Shown: in pieces, positions 1 through 5,038 of the stretch | Numbering within the stretch: the first letter of the stretch is position 1 | Layout: each line of letters starts with the position of its first letter | Assembly (NCBI GenBank): GCA_023412845.1 | Contig: JAEZRH010000169.1 | Location: forward strand, 1-5,546 | Direction: 5' to 3' | DNA: 5,546 nt | From: Bacillota bacterium | GTDB taxonomy: Bacteria > Bacillota > Clostridia > Oscillospirales > Acutalibacteraceae | The notes under the pieces: generated by a model | Databases searched by the model: none | What the model saw: the letters and a program-made list of their open reading frames with translations, nothing else | Told to the model about the DNA's origin: nothing | Translations under genes and position numbers: made by a program

Positions 1-2
1 AA

Positions 3-533
3 TCCGCTCAGAACAGGATCGATGCCATTACAAAAGCGAAGAGCAACGATCTTTACAGGCTCGTTTATGCGCTGGGGATTCCTCACATCGGTCAGAAAGC
101 CGCAAAACTGCTCTGTTCCCGGTTCGAAACGATCGACGAAATCTTTCAGGCTGAGGAAAGCGAGATTGCTTCCATAGACGGATTCGGGGAGATCATGGCG
201 CAAAGCGTCCGGAACTTTTTCGATCTTCCGAACACGGCCCACCTGATCGGCCGTCTGCGCGACTGCGGCGTGAATCTTGCAACCGTCCGCGAGGCTTTGC
301 AGGACAGCCGGTTTGCGGACAAAACCTTCGTGCTGACGGGGACGCTGAAAAATTTCACGCGCCAGCAGGCTGCGGAGATCATCGAAAAATACGGCGGACG
401 CGTCAGCGGCAGCGTTTCCCCAAAAACGGATTATGTGCTTGCCGGTGAAGACGCAGGCAGCAAGCTGACCAAAGCCAATCAGCTGGGAATCCGCGTGATT
501 TCGGAGGATGAGTTTAACCGCATGGTCGAATAG
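3..533 (+). CDS. ligA: NAD-dependent DNA ligase LigA, C-terminal 176 residues (5' truncated by window)
   Basis: LigA seals nicks in duplex DNA using NAD+, acting in replication and repair in the cytoplasm. Only the C-terminal quarter is visible; the adenylation and OB domains lie upstream of the window. The open frame runs from position 3 to the TAG at 531-533. Visible residues about 15-100 are the helix-hairpin-helix region, with the hairpin motifs YALGIPHIGQKAA (about residues 22-34) and SIDGFGEIMAQSV (about 58-70). A BRCT domain follows from FADKTFVLTGTL (about residue 104) to the end, including a KYGGRVSGSVS segment and the terminal ISEDEFNRMVE typical of LigA. No frame damage is seen. 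An intrinsic terminator 126 nt past the stop separates it from the sporulation operon. LigA is an essential housekeeping gene, so its adjacency to spoIIIA is positional rather than functional. Identification rests on domain order and motifs and is secure. Confidence 0.96.
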   Translation, partial: SAQNRIDAITKAKSNDLYRLVYALGIPHIGQKAAKLLCSRFETIDEIFQAEESEIASIDGFGEIMAQSVRNFFDLPNTAHLIGRLRDCGVNLATVREALQDSRFADKTFVLTGTLKNFTRQQAAEIIEKYGGRVSGSVSPKTDYVLAGEDAGSKLTKANQLGIRVISEDEFNRMVE

Positions 534-657
534 GGCATACGGCGGGCTGTGCACGTGGGCCGGGAGGGGGCTTCCCTAGAGAACTCTACCGGGCATAAAA
601 TGCCTTGCGCGCCTGGCGGCATCCGCGGCTGTGATCTTTTCTGAACAATAGGACCTG
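534..657. other. Non-coding ligA-spoIIIAA spacer with GC-rich short palindromes
   Basis: These 124 nt follow the ligA stop and precede its terminator. No convincing gene is present. Directly visible are a perfect hairpin GGCAT-AAA-ATGCC (592-604), the near-contiguous inverted repeat TAGAG-AA-CTCTA (577-588), overlapping palindromes GTGCAC (549-554) and CACGTG (552-557), CCGG at 560-563 able to pair with CCGG at 589-592, and a direct repeat GGGCATA at 533-539 and 591-597. It would form the 3' untranslated part of the ligA transcript. It could be a degenerate interspersed intergenic element or merely GC-rich spacer; the sequence alone does not decide this. Confidence 0.4.
592..604. repeat. Short perfect inverted repeat (GGCAT/ATGCC)
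   Basis: GGCAT (592-596), loop AAA (597-599) and ATGCC (600-604) form a 5-bp perfect stem with a 3-nt loop. No T-run follows, so it is not an intrinsic terminator by itself. The function is unknown and it may be chance. Confidence 0.35.
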
Positions 658-659
658 AC

Positions 660-686
660 AGCGGCGGAATGCCGCTTATTTTTTTT
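660..686 (+). terminator. Rho-independent terminator of ligA
   Basis: AGCGGC (660-665), loop GGAAT (666-670) and GCCGCT (671-676) form a perfect 6-bp GC-rich stem. It is followed by TA and then eight consecutive T (679-686). The T-run lies only on the + strand side, so it terminates rightward transcription from ligA and insulates the sporulation operon from read-through. It also implies that spoIIIAA has its own promoter between about 687 and 725. Confidence 0.9.
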
Positions 687-688
687 GT

Positions 689-716
689 TCTAACATGGTG
701 GCTTTGTCCATATGTA
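689..716 (+). promoter_or_regulatory. Weak candidate sigma-E-type promoter for the spoIIIA operon
   Basis: In Bacillus subtilis the spoIIIA operon is transcribed in the mother cell by sigma-E, whose -10 element resembles CATACAHT. CATATGTA at 709-716 keeps the CATA core. A poor -35-like TCTAACA (about 689-695) lies about 13 nt upstream, slightly short of the usual 14-15 nt. Initiation would fall near 723, leaving a short leader just ahead of the ribosome binding site at 724-733. The location between the ligA terminator and the first gene is right, but the match is weak and this is inference. Confidence 0.3.
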
Positions 717-723
717 TGTGGTG

Positions 724-733
724 AAGGGAGAGG
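724..733 (+). promoter_or_regulatory. Ribosome binding site fixing the spoIIIAA start at 742
   Basis: AAGGGAGAGG (724-733) is a purine-rich Shine-Dalgarno sequence ending 8 nt before ATG 742. The in-frame ATG at 712 lies upstream of it, has no comparable site, and overlaps the candidate -10 element, so 742 is the better start. Confidence 0.75.
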
Positions 734-741
734 ACAAGGCA

Positions 742-1761
742 ATGGTCGTACAAAAAGAAGAAAGATTCGATTCCGCGGCCGACGGCGTATGCGAAAAAAT
801 ACGAAATTATCTGAAAAATCTTCCACCGGACGTAAAAAAACAGACGCAGGAGATCCGGCTCAGGATCAACCGGCCGGTGACTATCTGCTGCCCGAACGGC
901 ATCTTTTTCATCAAGCGCAGAGGCGGGCTGAACTGCACGCCGGACTTTGACGATCTGATCGCGGACCGTGACGACCTGGAAGAGAGCTTCCGGATTTTAT
1001 GCAGCTATTCCATTTACAGCCACGAAAACGAGATCCGGAACGGCTACGTCACCATCCAGGGCGGACACAGAGCCGGCGTCTGCGGCACGGCCGTGCTGCA
1101 GGACGGACAGATCGGCGGAATGCGGGATATCTCTTCGGTCAATATCCGCGTCGCGCGCGAAATTCCCGGCTGCGCGGATAAGATCCTAACCAGTCTGAAA
1201 GAAAACATCGCGAAAGGGCTGCTTCTTGCGGGCCCTCCCTCCAGTGGAAAGACGACGATCCTGCGCGATATGGCGAGGCAGCTCTCCTGCGGCGTCAGAG
1301 GGAATATCCGCAAAATTGCCGTGGTAGATGAACGCGGGGAGATTGCGGCGGCTTACCAGGGAGTCCCGCAGAACGACATCGGCATCTGCTGTGACGTTCT
1401 GGACGGGTACCCGAAAGCGGAGGGAATCCTGCTCGCCATGCGTTCGCTGTCGCCGCAGATCATCATCTGCGATGAGCTCGGGACCGAGCGGGAAACCTAC
1501 GCCGTGGAACAAAGCCTGAATGCGGGCGTCGGGGTTATTGCCAGTATGCACGCGGGGAACGCCGCCGAACTGATGAAGCGCCGCCAGGCGGTGGAACTGC
1601 TTCGGACCGGCGCCTTTCCGTATGTCGCGGTTCTTGGCGGTTCCACGATGCCGGGCAGCATTGCGGGAATTTACAAAGCGGGGGATTTGCTTGCTGAAAT
1701 TGGCGGGGGCGATCATGCTGATCTGCGCGGGATTTCTCGCGGGGTATATGGAATCGCATAA
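742..1761 (+). CDS. spoIIIAA: Stage III sporulation protein AA, secretion-type ATPase
   Basis: SpoIIIAA is the mother-cell cytoplasmic ATPase of the SpoIIIA-SpoIIQ channel, related to type II/IV secretion and pilus-assembly ATPases, and is thought to energise assembly or transport at the outer forespore membrane. The 339-residue protein shows a family-typical QGGHRAGVCG (residues about 106-115), GMRDISSVNIRVARE (about 126-140), Walker A GPPSSGKTT (164-172), VVDERGEI (194-201), Walker B IIICDE (240-245) and ASMHAG with the conserved His at 270. All key residues are present, so it should be active. ATG 742 is chosen because of the Shine-Dalgarno at 724-733; ATG 712 would add 10 residues. Oddity: the C-terminus runs about 20-25 residues past the conserved GIY segment and overlaps spoIIIAB by 71 nt. 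The protein is longer than the roughly 307-residue B. subtilis protein as I recall it. Identification is secure; the true C-terminus is less certain. Confidence 0.95.
   Translation: MVVQKEERFDSAADGVCEKIRNYLKNLPPDVKKQTQEIRLRINRPVTICCPNGIFFIKRRGGLNCTPDFDDLIADRDDLEESFRILCSYSIYSHENEIRNGYVTIQGGHRAGVCGTAVLQDGQIGGMRDISSVNIRVAREIPGCADKILTSLKENIAKGLLLAGPPSSGKTTILRDMARQLSCGVRGNIRKIAVVDERGEIAAAYQGVPQNDIGICCDVLDGYPKAEGILLAMRSLSPQIIICDELGTERETYAVEQSLNAGVGVIASMHAGNAAELMKRRQAVELLRTGAFPYVAVLGGSTMPGSIAGIYKAGDLLAEIGGGDHADLRGISRGVYGIA
1680..1685 (+). promoter_or_regulatory. Ribosome binding site supporting the TTG start of spoIIIAB
   Basis: GGGGGA (1680-1685), inside the end of spoIIIAA, lies 5 nt before TTG 1691. 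ATG 1715 is also preceded by a G-rich stretch (1705-1709). However, it would remove the first eight residues of the conserved hydrophobic N-terminus. Confidence 0.55.
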
Positions 1762-2188
1762 GCTTTCGGTACGGGTGGAAAAGCTGGAGGCCTTTCTGCA
1801 GTTCCTATCGGCTGCCAAAGCCGAGATCCGGTATTCCTCCATACCTGTGTGGTCGGTTGTGGAGAAGCATGGGAAAAACCTTTCTTTTCTGGAGCTCTGT
1901 TCCGAAAAAAGATCACAGGGAATCGGCTGGCAGGAAGCCTGGGAAAGCTCCGTCCGGGAATCGGCGAGAAGCGAGTGCTTCTCAAAAAGCGACCTGGACC
2001 TTCTGCACGGATTCGGAGAGGGATTCGGGACGAGCGACACGGAAGGGCAGCTGGCTCATTTCAGCCTGTATGCCGGCCTGACAGCCGATGCCCTGGAAAA
2101 TGCAAAACAGGACCGAAGTCGAAAATCCAGGCTTTACCTGATGCTGGGAAGTTTCAGCGGCATTCTGGCGACGCTGCTGCTGTGCTGA
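1691..2188 (+). CDS. spoIIIAB: Stage III sporulation protein AB
   Basis: SpoIIIAB is a membrane-anchored partner of the SpoIIIAA ATPase; its soluble domain resembles the cytoplasmic domains of the type II secretion protein GspF. The reading frame stays open well upstream, but TTG 1691 is the best start: it gives a protein beginning MLKLAGA, closely matching the MLKLLGA start of the B. subtilis homologue, and 165 residues against about 171 in the family. ATG 1715 would give 157 residues and cut into the first membrane helix. Visible features are an N-terminal hydrophobic helix (about 4-20), a helical central region with LEAFLQFLSAAKAEIRYSS (about 28-46) and a GFGEGFGTSD turn, and a C-terminal hydrophobic helix (about 146-165). 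This is the usual two-helix hairpin architecture. It overlaps spoIIIAA by 71 nt, and spoIIIAC follows after 16 nt. Confidence is high for identity and moderate for the exact start. Confidence 0.92.
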   Translation: MLKLAGAIMLICAGFLAGYMESHKLSVRVEKLEAFLQFLSAAKAEIRYSSIPVWSVVEKHGKNLSFLELCSEKRSQGIGWQEAWESSVRESARSECFSKSDLDLLHGFGEGFGTSDTEGQLAHFSLYAGLTADALENAKQDRSRKSRLYLMLGSFSGILATLLLC

Positions 2189-2204
2189 AAACGGAGGAAA
2201 CAAA

Positions 2205-2399
2205 ATGGATGTGGATTTGATTTTTAAAATCGCCGCGATCGGAATCATCGTCGCGGTTCTGAACCAGCTGCTGATCCGATCGGGAAGGGAAGAACAGGCC
2301 ATGATGACCACGCTGGCCGGCTTGATTGTGGTCCTGACAATGGTTGTCCAGCAGATCAGTACGCTTTTCAAGACGATCAAATCCATATTCGGTCTTTAA
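2205..2399 (+). CDS. spoIIIAC: Stage III sporulation protein AC, small membrane protein
   Basis: SpoIIIAC is a small polytopic membrane component of the SpoIIIA-SpoIIQ channel, homologous to SpoIIIAD. The 64-residue protein has two hydrophobic helices (about residues 5-24 and 33-52) joined by a short charged loop, RSGREEQ, which is a typical AC feature, and it ends in FKTIKSIFGL. Length and topology match the family, whose members are about 65-68 residues. A strong GGAGG (2193-2197) sits 7 nt before ATG 2205, so the start is secure. The gene lies between spoIIIAB (16-nt gap) and spoIIIAD (3-nt gap), as in all known spoIIIA operons. Confidence 0.95.
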   Translation: MDVDLIFKIAAIGIIVAVLNQLLIRSGREEQAMMTTLAGLIVVLTMVVQQISTLFKTIKSIFGL

Positions 2400-2402
2400 A
2401 AA

Positions 2403-2801
2403 ATGATGAATGTAGTGGGGATTGCCGGCATTGCGGTCTGCGCGGCCATTATCGCTTCCATGCTGCGGCGGTATCATCAGGAATATGCCGTGTTGGTGGG
2501 AATCGCCGCCGGAATTGCGATTCTGCTTGAGATCTTTGCGAATATCGCGCCGGCGATGCGGCAGATCAACACGCTTCTGGCGGCGACCGGTATTTCTTCC
2601 GATTATGCTGTCATCCTGCTGAAAACACTCGGGGTATGCTTTCTGACGCAGTTCGCGGCGGATGCCTGCCGGGACGCCCAGGAAACCGCCCTTGCCACAA
2701 AAGTGGAACTGGGCGGAAAAATTGCGATCGTCGTGTTGGCATTGCCTTTGTTTGAAAAGATCGCGAAGACGGTAAACGGGCTGATTGGCGGTGGAACATG
2801 A
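2403..2801 (+). CDS. spoIIIAD: Stage III sporulation protein AD, membrane protein
   Basis: SpoIIIAD is a polytopic membrane component of the mother-cell side of the feeding channel, paralogous to SpoIIIAC. The 132-residue product (family about 130) shows hydrophobic segments at about 4-21, 28-48, 68-86 and 105-117. It carries the conserved stretch FAADACRDAQETALATKVE (about 84-102), which precedes the last helix with GGKIAIVVLALPLFEK. Start: ATG 2403 is followed by a second ATG at 2406, and either could be used. No Shine-Dalgarno is visible; the upstream bases are the spoIIIAC stop and A-rich sequence, so translation probably depends on coupling to spoIIIAC, whose TAA ends 3 nt earlier. The TGA stop overlaps the spoIIIAE ATG (ATGA at 2798-2801), suggesting a second coupling. 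Confidence 0.94.
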   Translation: MMNVVGIAGIAVCAAIIASMLRRYHQEYAVLVGIAAGIAILLEIFANIAPAMRQINTLLAATGISSDYAVILLKTLGVCFLTQFAADACRDAQETALATKVELGGKIAIVVLALPLFEKIAKTVNGLIGGGT

Positions 2802-3955
2802 AACGGATTCTTTGTTTTTTGTTTCTGCTGGCGCTTTTTTTCTGCTTCCCTGTTCATGCTTTTGCGTCGCAGACAGCTTCTTCGGAACAGGACATGCAGG
2901 AGTATTACCGCGAGCAGTTTCAGAAAAGCGGTGCCGCCGACCTTCAGGAAAGTCTGCCGGAGGACACGCGCAAAATACTTGACCAGCTCGGCGTGGACGG
3001 ATCGGACTGGAATTCCATTTCTTCCATCACGCCGCAGAATTATTTTCAAAAAATCATTTCGATCTTTTCCGGGAAGCTTCCCATTCCTTTGCGCGTGATC
3101 GCATCCGTCATCGCGGTCATTCTGCTGTGCGCCCTGCTGAACAGCATGAAGCTCTCTTTCGGGGAACAGCCGCTCGGCGGCGTGATCGGCATGGTCGGGA
3201 CCCTGTGCGTATGCACGCTTGTGGTGTCTCCCATCGTTGCCTGCATTTCGGACGCCGCAGATATGCTCAAGGCTGCGTCGGGCTTTCTGCTTGCCTGCGT
3301 GCCGGTGCTGGTGGGTATTATGGCGGCTGCGGGGCAGCCGGCCTCCGCGGGTTCCTATCATATGCTGATGGTGGCGGCGGGGGATGCCGTTTCCGTTTTT
3401 TCCTCCAATTTTCTTGCCCCCATGATGAATATCTTCCTTGCCCTTTCCGTCGTCTCCGCTATTTCCCCGAACATCAATCTGGGCGGGCTCTGCGCCGTCC
3501 TGAACAAAGCCATCAAGTGGCTGATGGGACTTGCCATGACGCTTTTCACAAGCCTTATCACGATGCATTCCATCGTCGCCTCCGCCGTGGACAGCACCGG
3601 TTCCAAAACGGCAAAATTCATTGTCAGCAGCTTTGTGCCGGTCGTCGGCAACGCTTTGGGCGAGGCCCTCAATACGGTGAACGGCTGTATCAAAGCGCTG
3701 AAATCCGGAGTAGGGGCCTTCGGGCTTCTTGCCGGGCTGCTTATTTTTCTGCCGGTCCTTGCGGAATGCCTGCTCTGGATGCTGTCGCTGACCGTTTGTT
3801 CCGGCATCAGTCAGGTCTTTGAGCTGAAAGAGATCACTTCGCTCCTTAAGTCGTCTTGCGACGTCGTTTCCACCATGATGGCGATTCTGCTTTGCTGCAT
3901 GGCGATCCTTGTCATCTCGACGGTCGTCATGATGGTGATCGGAGGCGTTTCATGA
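2798..3955 (+). CDS. spoIIIAE: Stage III sporulation protein AE, polytopic membrane protein with signal peptide
   Basis: SpoIIIAE is the largest membrane component of the SpoIIIA complex and is required for late engulfment and forespore maturation. The 385-residue protein begins with a cleavable-looking signal peptide: MKR, a Leu/Phe-rich core, and a probable cleavage site AFA-S after residue 23. A polar extracytoplasmic region follows (about 24-93) with YYREQFQKSG and ILDQLGVDGSDW. The rest is hydrophobic, with helices at about 97-117, 129-150 and 160-178, a long block at about 187-222, and further blocks to the C-terminus, which ends in a very hydrophobic segment with many Met, Ile and Val. 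Conserved-looking features include GSKTAKFIVSSFVPVVGNAL and the KSGVGAFGLL segment. The start ATG 2798 overlaps the spoIIIAD stop by 4 nt, and the TGA stop overlaps the spoIIIAF ATG. There is no frame damage. Identity is secure from order, length and composition. Confidence 0.95.
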   Translation: MKRILCFLFLLALFFCFPVHAFASQTASSEQDMQEYYREQFQKSGAADLQESLPEDTRKILDQLGVDGSDWNSISSITPQNYFQKIISIFSGKLPIPLRVIASVIAVILLCALLNSMKLSFGEQPLGGVIGMVGTLCVCTLVVSPIVACISDAADMLKAASGFLLACVPVLVGIMAAAGQPASAGSYHMLMVAAGDAVSVFSSNFLAPMMNIFLALSVVSAISPNINLGGLCAVLNKAIKWLMGLAMTLFTSLITMHSIVASAVDSTGSKTAKFIVSSFVPVVGNALGEALNTVNGCIKALKSGVGAFGLLAGLLIFLPVLAECLLWMLSLTVCSGISQVFELKEITSLLKSSCDVVSTMMAILLCCMAILVISTVVMMVIGGVS

Positions 3956-4428
3956 ACGGGGTGCGGGAATGGTCCGCGATGATCTGCCTCGCGGGGATTG
4001 TCGCCGCGCTCGTGCAGGGACTGATGCCAAACGGGCCGATGGAGCGGATCGCAAAATTCATCCTCGGCGCTTTCATCATCTGCGTTCTGATCGGGCCTTT
4101 GACCAGCGCGATCCCGAAAATCAGCCTCAGCATGGGCAGCACCGGTACGGCTCAGCGCAACCAGAGACTGGACTCCGCGCTGGACGGCCAGATCCGCGAG
4201 GCCTCCGAAAAAAGCATCACGGGACTTGTTGTGTCCGAGCTGAACAAGATCGGTGTAAAATGCAAAAATGTTCACGTCGATATGGATACAAACAAGGACG
4301 GCAGCATATCAATTACTAAAATCACTGTGACCCTGGATGCAAAATACGCCGCTGAGCGGAAAAAGACGTCGGACTGGCTTAAAAAGGAACTGGGAATTCA
4401 AACGGAGGTTGTTGCAAATGGCGACTGA
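3952..4428 (+). CDS. spoIIIAF: Stage III sporulation protein AF
   Basis: SpoIIIAF is a membrane-anchored component of the SpoIIIA complex whose soluble domain has a ring-building-motif-like fold in the intermembrane space. The 158-residue product has two N-terminal hydrophobic helices (about 8-24 and 33-53) separated by MPNGPMERIAKF. A polar linker follows, then a helix (about 75-100) and a beta-alpha domain with VKCKNVHVDMD and ISITKITVTL strands ending in a WLKKELGI helix. It is shorter than the B. subtilis protein (about 206 residues), mostly in the linker. Start: GGAGG (3941-3945) is 6 nt before ATG 3952, and ATGA overlaps the spoIIIAE stop. Frame upstream of 3952 is open but lies inside spoIIIAE. 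Oddity: DTNKDGSIS (112-120) resembles a calcium-binding loop but lacks the acidic residue at position 12. The gene overlaps spoIIIAG by 11 nt. Confidence 0.93.
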   Translation: MNGVREWSAMICLAGIVAALVQGLMPNGPMERIAKFILGAFIICVLIGPLTSAIPKISLSMGSTGTAQRNQRLDSALDGQIREASEKSITGLVVSELNKIGVKCKNVHVDMDTNKDGSISITKITVTLDAKYAAERKKTSDWLKKELGIQTEVVANGD

Positions 4429-5014
4429 ACCGGCCCGCGGCAAAAACGCGGGGCTGTTCCAAAAGCTGGCGGAAAACGAAAAATACCGGAAGATCATCGT
4501 TTTTGCCGGCCTTGCGGGCATCGTTCTCATCCTGATCTCCGGCAATCTGAAAAGCTGCGACAGCAGTCAGCCCAGCCAACTGCAGCCGGTTTCTTCCCAA
4601 TCCGCCGTCACTGCGGAACAGTATGAAAAAAGCCTGGAAGCGGACCTGACGGGGATCATCTCGCAGATCAGCGGCGTGGGGAATGCCAAGGTCCTTGTTA
4701 CTCTGGACAAGACGGCGCAGTACGTCTACGCTACGGAAGAAAAACAGTCACGTCAGCAGACAAGCGAAAAAGCGGACAGTCAGGCGGGCAAAAGCGAAGA
4801 GGATTACAGCGATGAAACGACCTATCTTCTGGTCAAAAATTCCGACGGCTCGGAGCAGGCGCTCCGGGTGACGGAAATCCAGCCGTTGGTGAAAGGGGTT
4901 GTCGTGGTATGCGACGGCGGCGACGACCCGGGGGTGCAGCAAAGCGTGACCGATGCCGTAACGACGGCGCTCCACATTACATCCGTGCGGGTGTGCGTCA
5001 TAAAAGCAAAATAA
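4418..5014 (+). CDS. spoIIIAG: Stage III sporulation protein AG, ring-forming channel protein
   Basis: SpoIIIAG forms a large oligomeric ring in the space between mother cell and forespore; the B. subtilis protein is known to build a ring related to type III secretion and flagellar ring proteins. The 198-residue product (B. subtilis about 229) has a short charged cytoplasmic N-terminus, one membrane helix (about 26-42, VFAGLAGIVLILIS) and a Ser/Gln linker. The ring-building domain follows, starting at YEKSLEADLTGIISQISGVGNAKVLVTL (split here as about 69-82 and 83-96). The domain is interrupted by a polar insertion rich in Lys, Gln, Ser and Glu (about 105-132), in the place of the beta-triangle insertion of SpoIIIAG, and resumes with LVKGVVVVCDGG and VTDAVTTALHI. 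Start ATG 4418 has GGAGG (4404-4408) 9 nt upstream; the frame upstream is only the spoIIIAF shadow. Cysteines at 47, 165 and 193 lie in the extracytoplasmic part. spoIIIAH follows after 24 nt. Confidence 0.95.
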   Translation: MATEPARGKNAGLFQKLAENEKYRKIIVFAGLAGIVLILISGNLKSCDSSQPSQLQPVSSQSAVTAEQYEKSLEADLTGIISQISGVGNAKVLVTLDKTAQYVYATEEKQSRQQTSEKADSQAGKSEEDYSDETTYLLVKNSDGSEQALRVTEIQPLVKGVVVVCDGGDDPGVQQSVTDAVTTALHITSVRVCVIKAK

Positions 5015-5022
5015 TAAAAAGC

Positions 5023-5029
5023 AGGGGGA
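5023..5029 (+). promoter_or_regulatory. Ribosome binding site of spoIIIAH
   Basis: AGGGGGA (5023-5029) lies 9 nt before ATG 5039. A second in-frame ATG at 5045 sits 7 nt after AAGG (5034-5037). The two candidate starts differ by only two residues. Confidence 0.6.
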
Positions 5030-5038
5030 ATTTAAGGT

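Noticed and set aside
549..644. Possible 31-codon small protein starting GTG 549 in the ligA-spoIIIAA spacer
   Set aside because: There is no Shine-Dalgarno before the GTG, the frame overlaps several palindromes, and open frames of this length are expected by chance in GC-rich sequence.
712..741. Alternative spoIIIAA start at ATG 712
   Set aside because: It lacks a good ribosome binding site, adds ten non-conserved residues, and would place the strong Shine-Dalgarno at 724-733 inside the coding region.
479..826. Antisense open frame of about 115 codons across the ligA end, terminator and spoIIIAA start
   Set aside because: It crosses the ligA terminator and two real gene ends with no ribosome binding site or recognisable domain.
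1186..2040. Antisense open frame of about 284 codons opposite spoIIIAA and spoIIIAB
   Set aside because: Its composition is an artefact of the opposite strand of conserved ATPase codons, and there is no ribosome binding site or recognisable domain.
2603..3568. Long antisense open frame of about 321 codons opposite spoIIIAD and spoIIIAE
   Set aside because: It lies entirely opposite two clearly recognised genes, has a biased His/Arg/Gly-rich composition typical of reading GC-rich genes backwards, and resembles no known family; it is a shadow frame.
4284..4311. Sigma-G-like promoter inside spoIIIAF ahead of spoIIIAG (GGATA and CATATCA)
   Set aside because: B. subtilis has a sigma-G promoter before spoIIIAG, so I looked for one. 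These elements mismatch both consensus boxes and lie inside coding sequence; the support is too weak to list.
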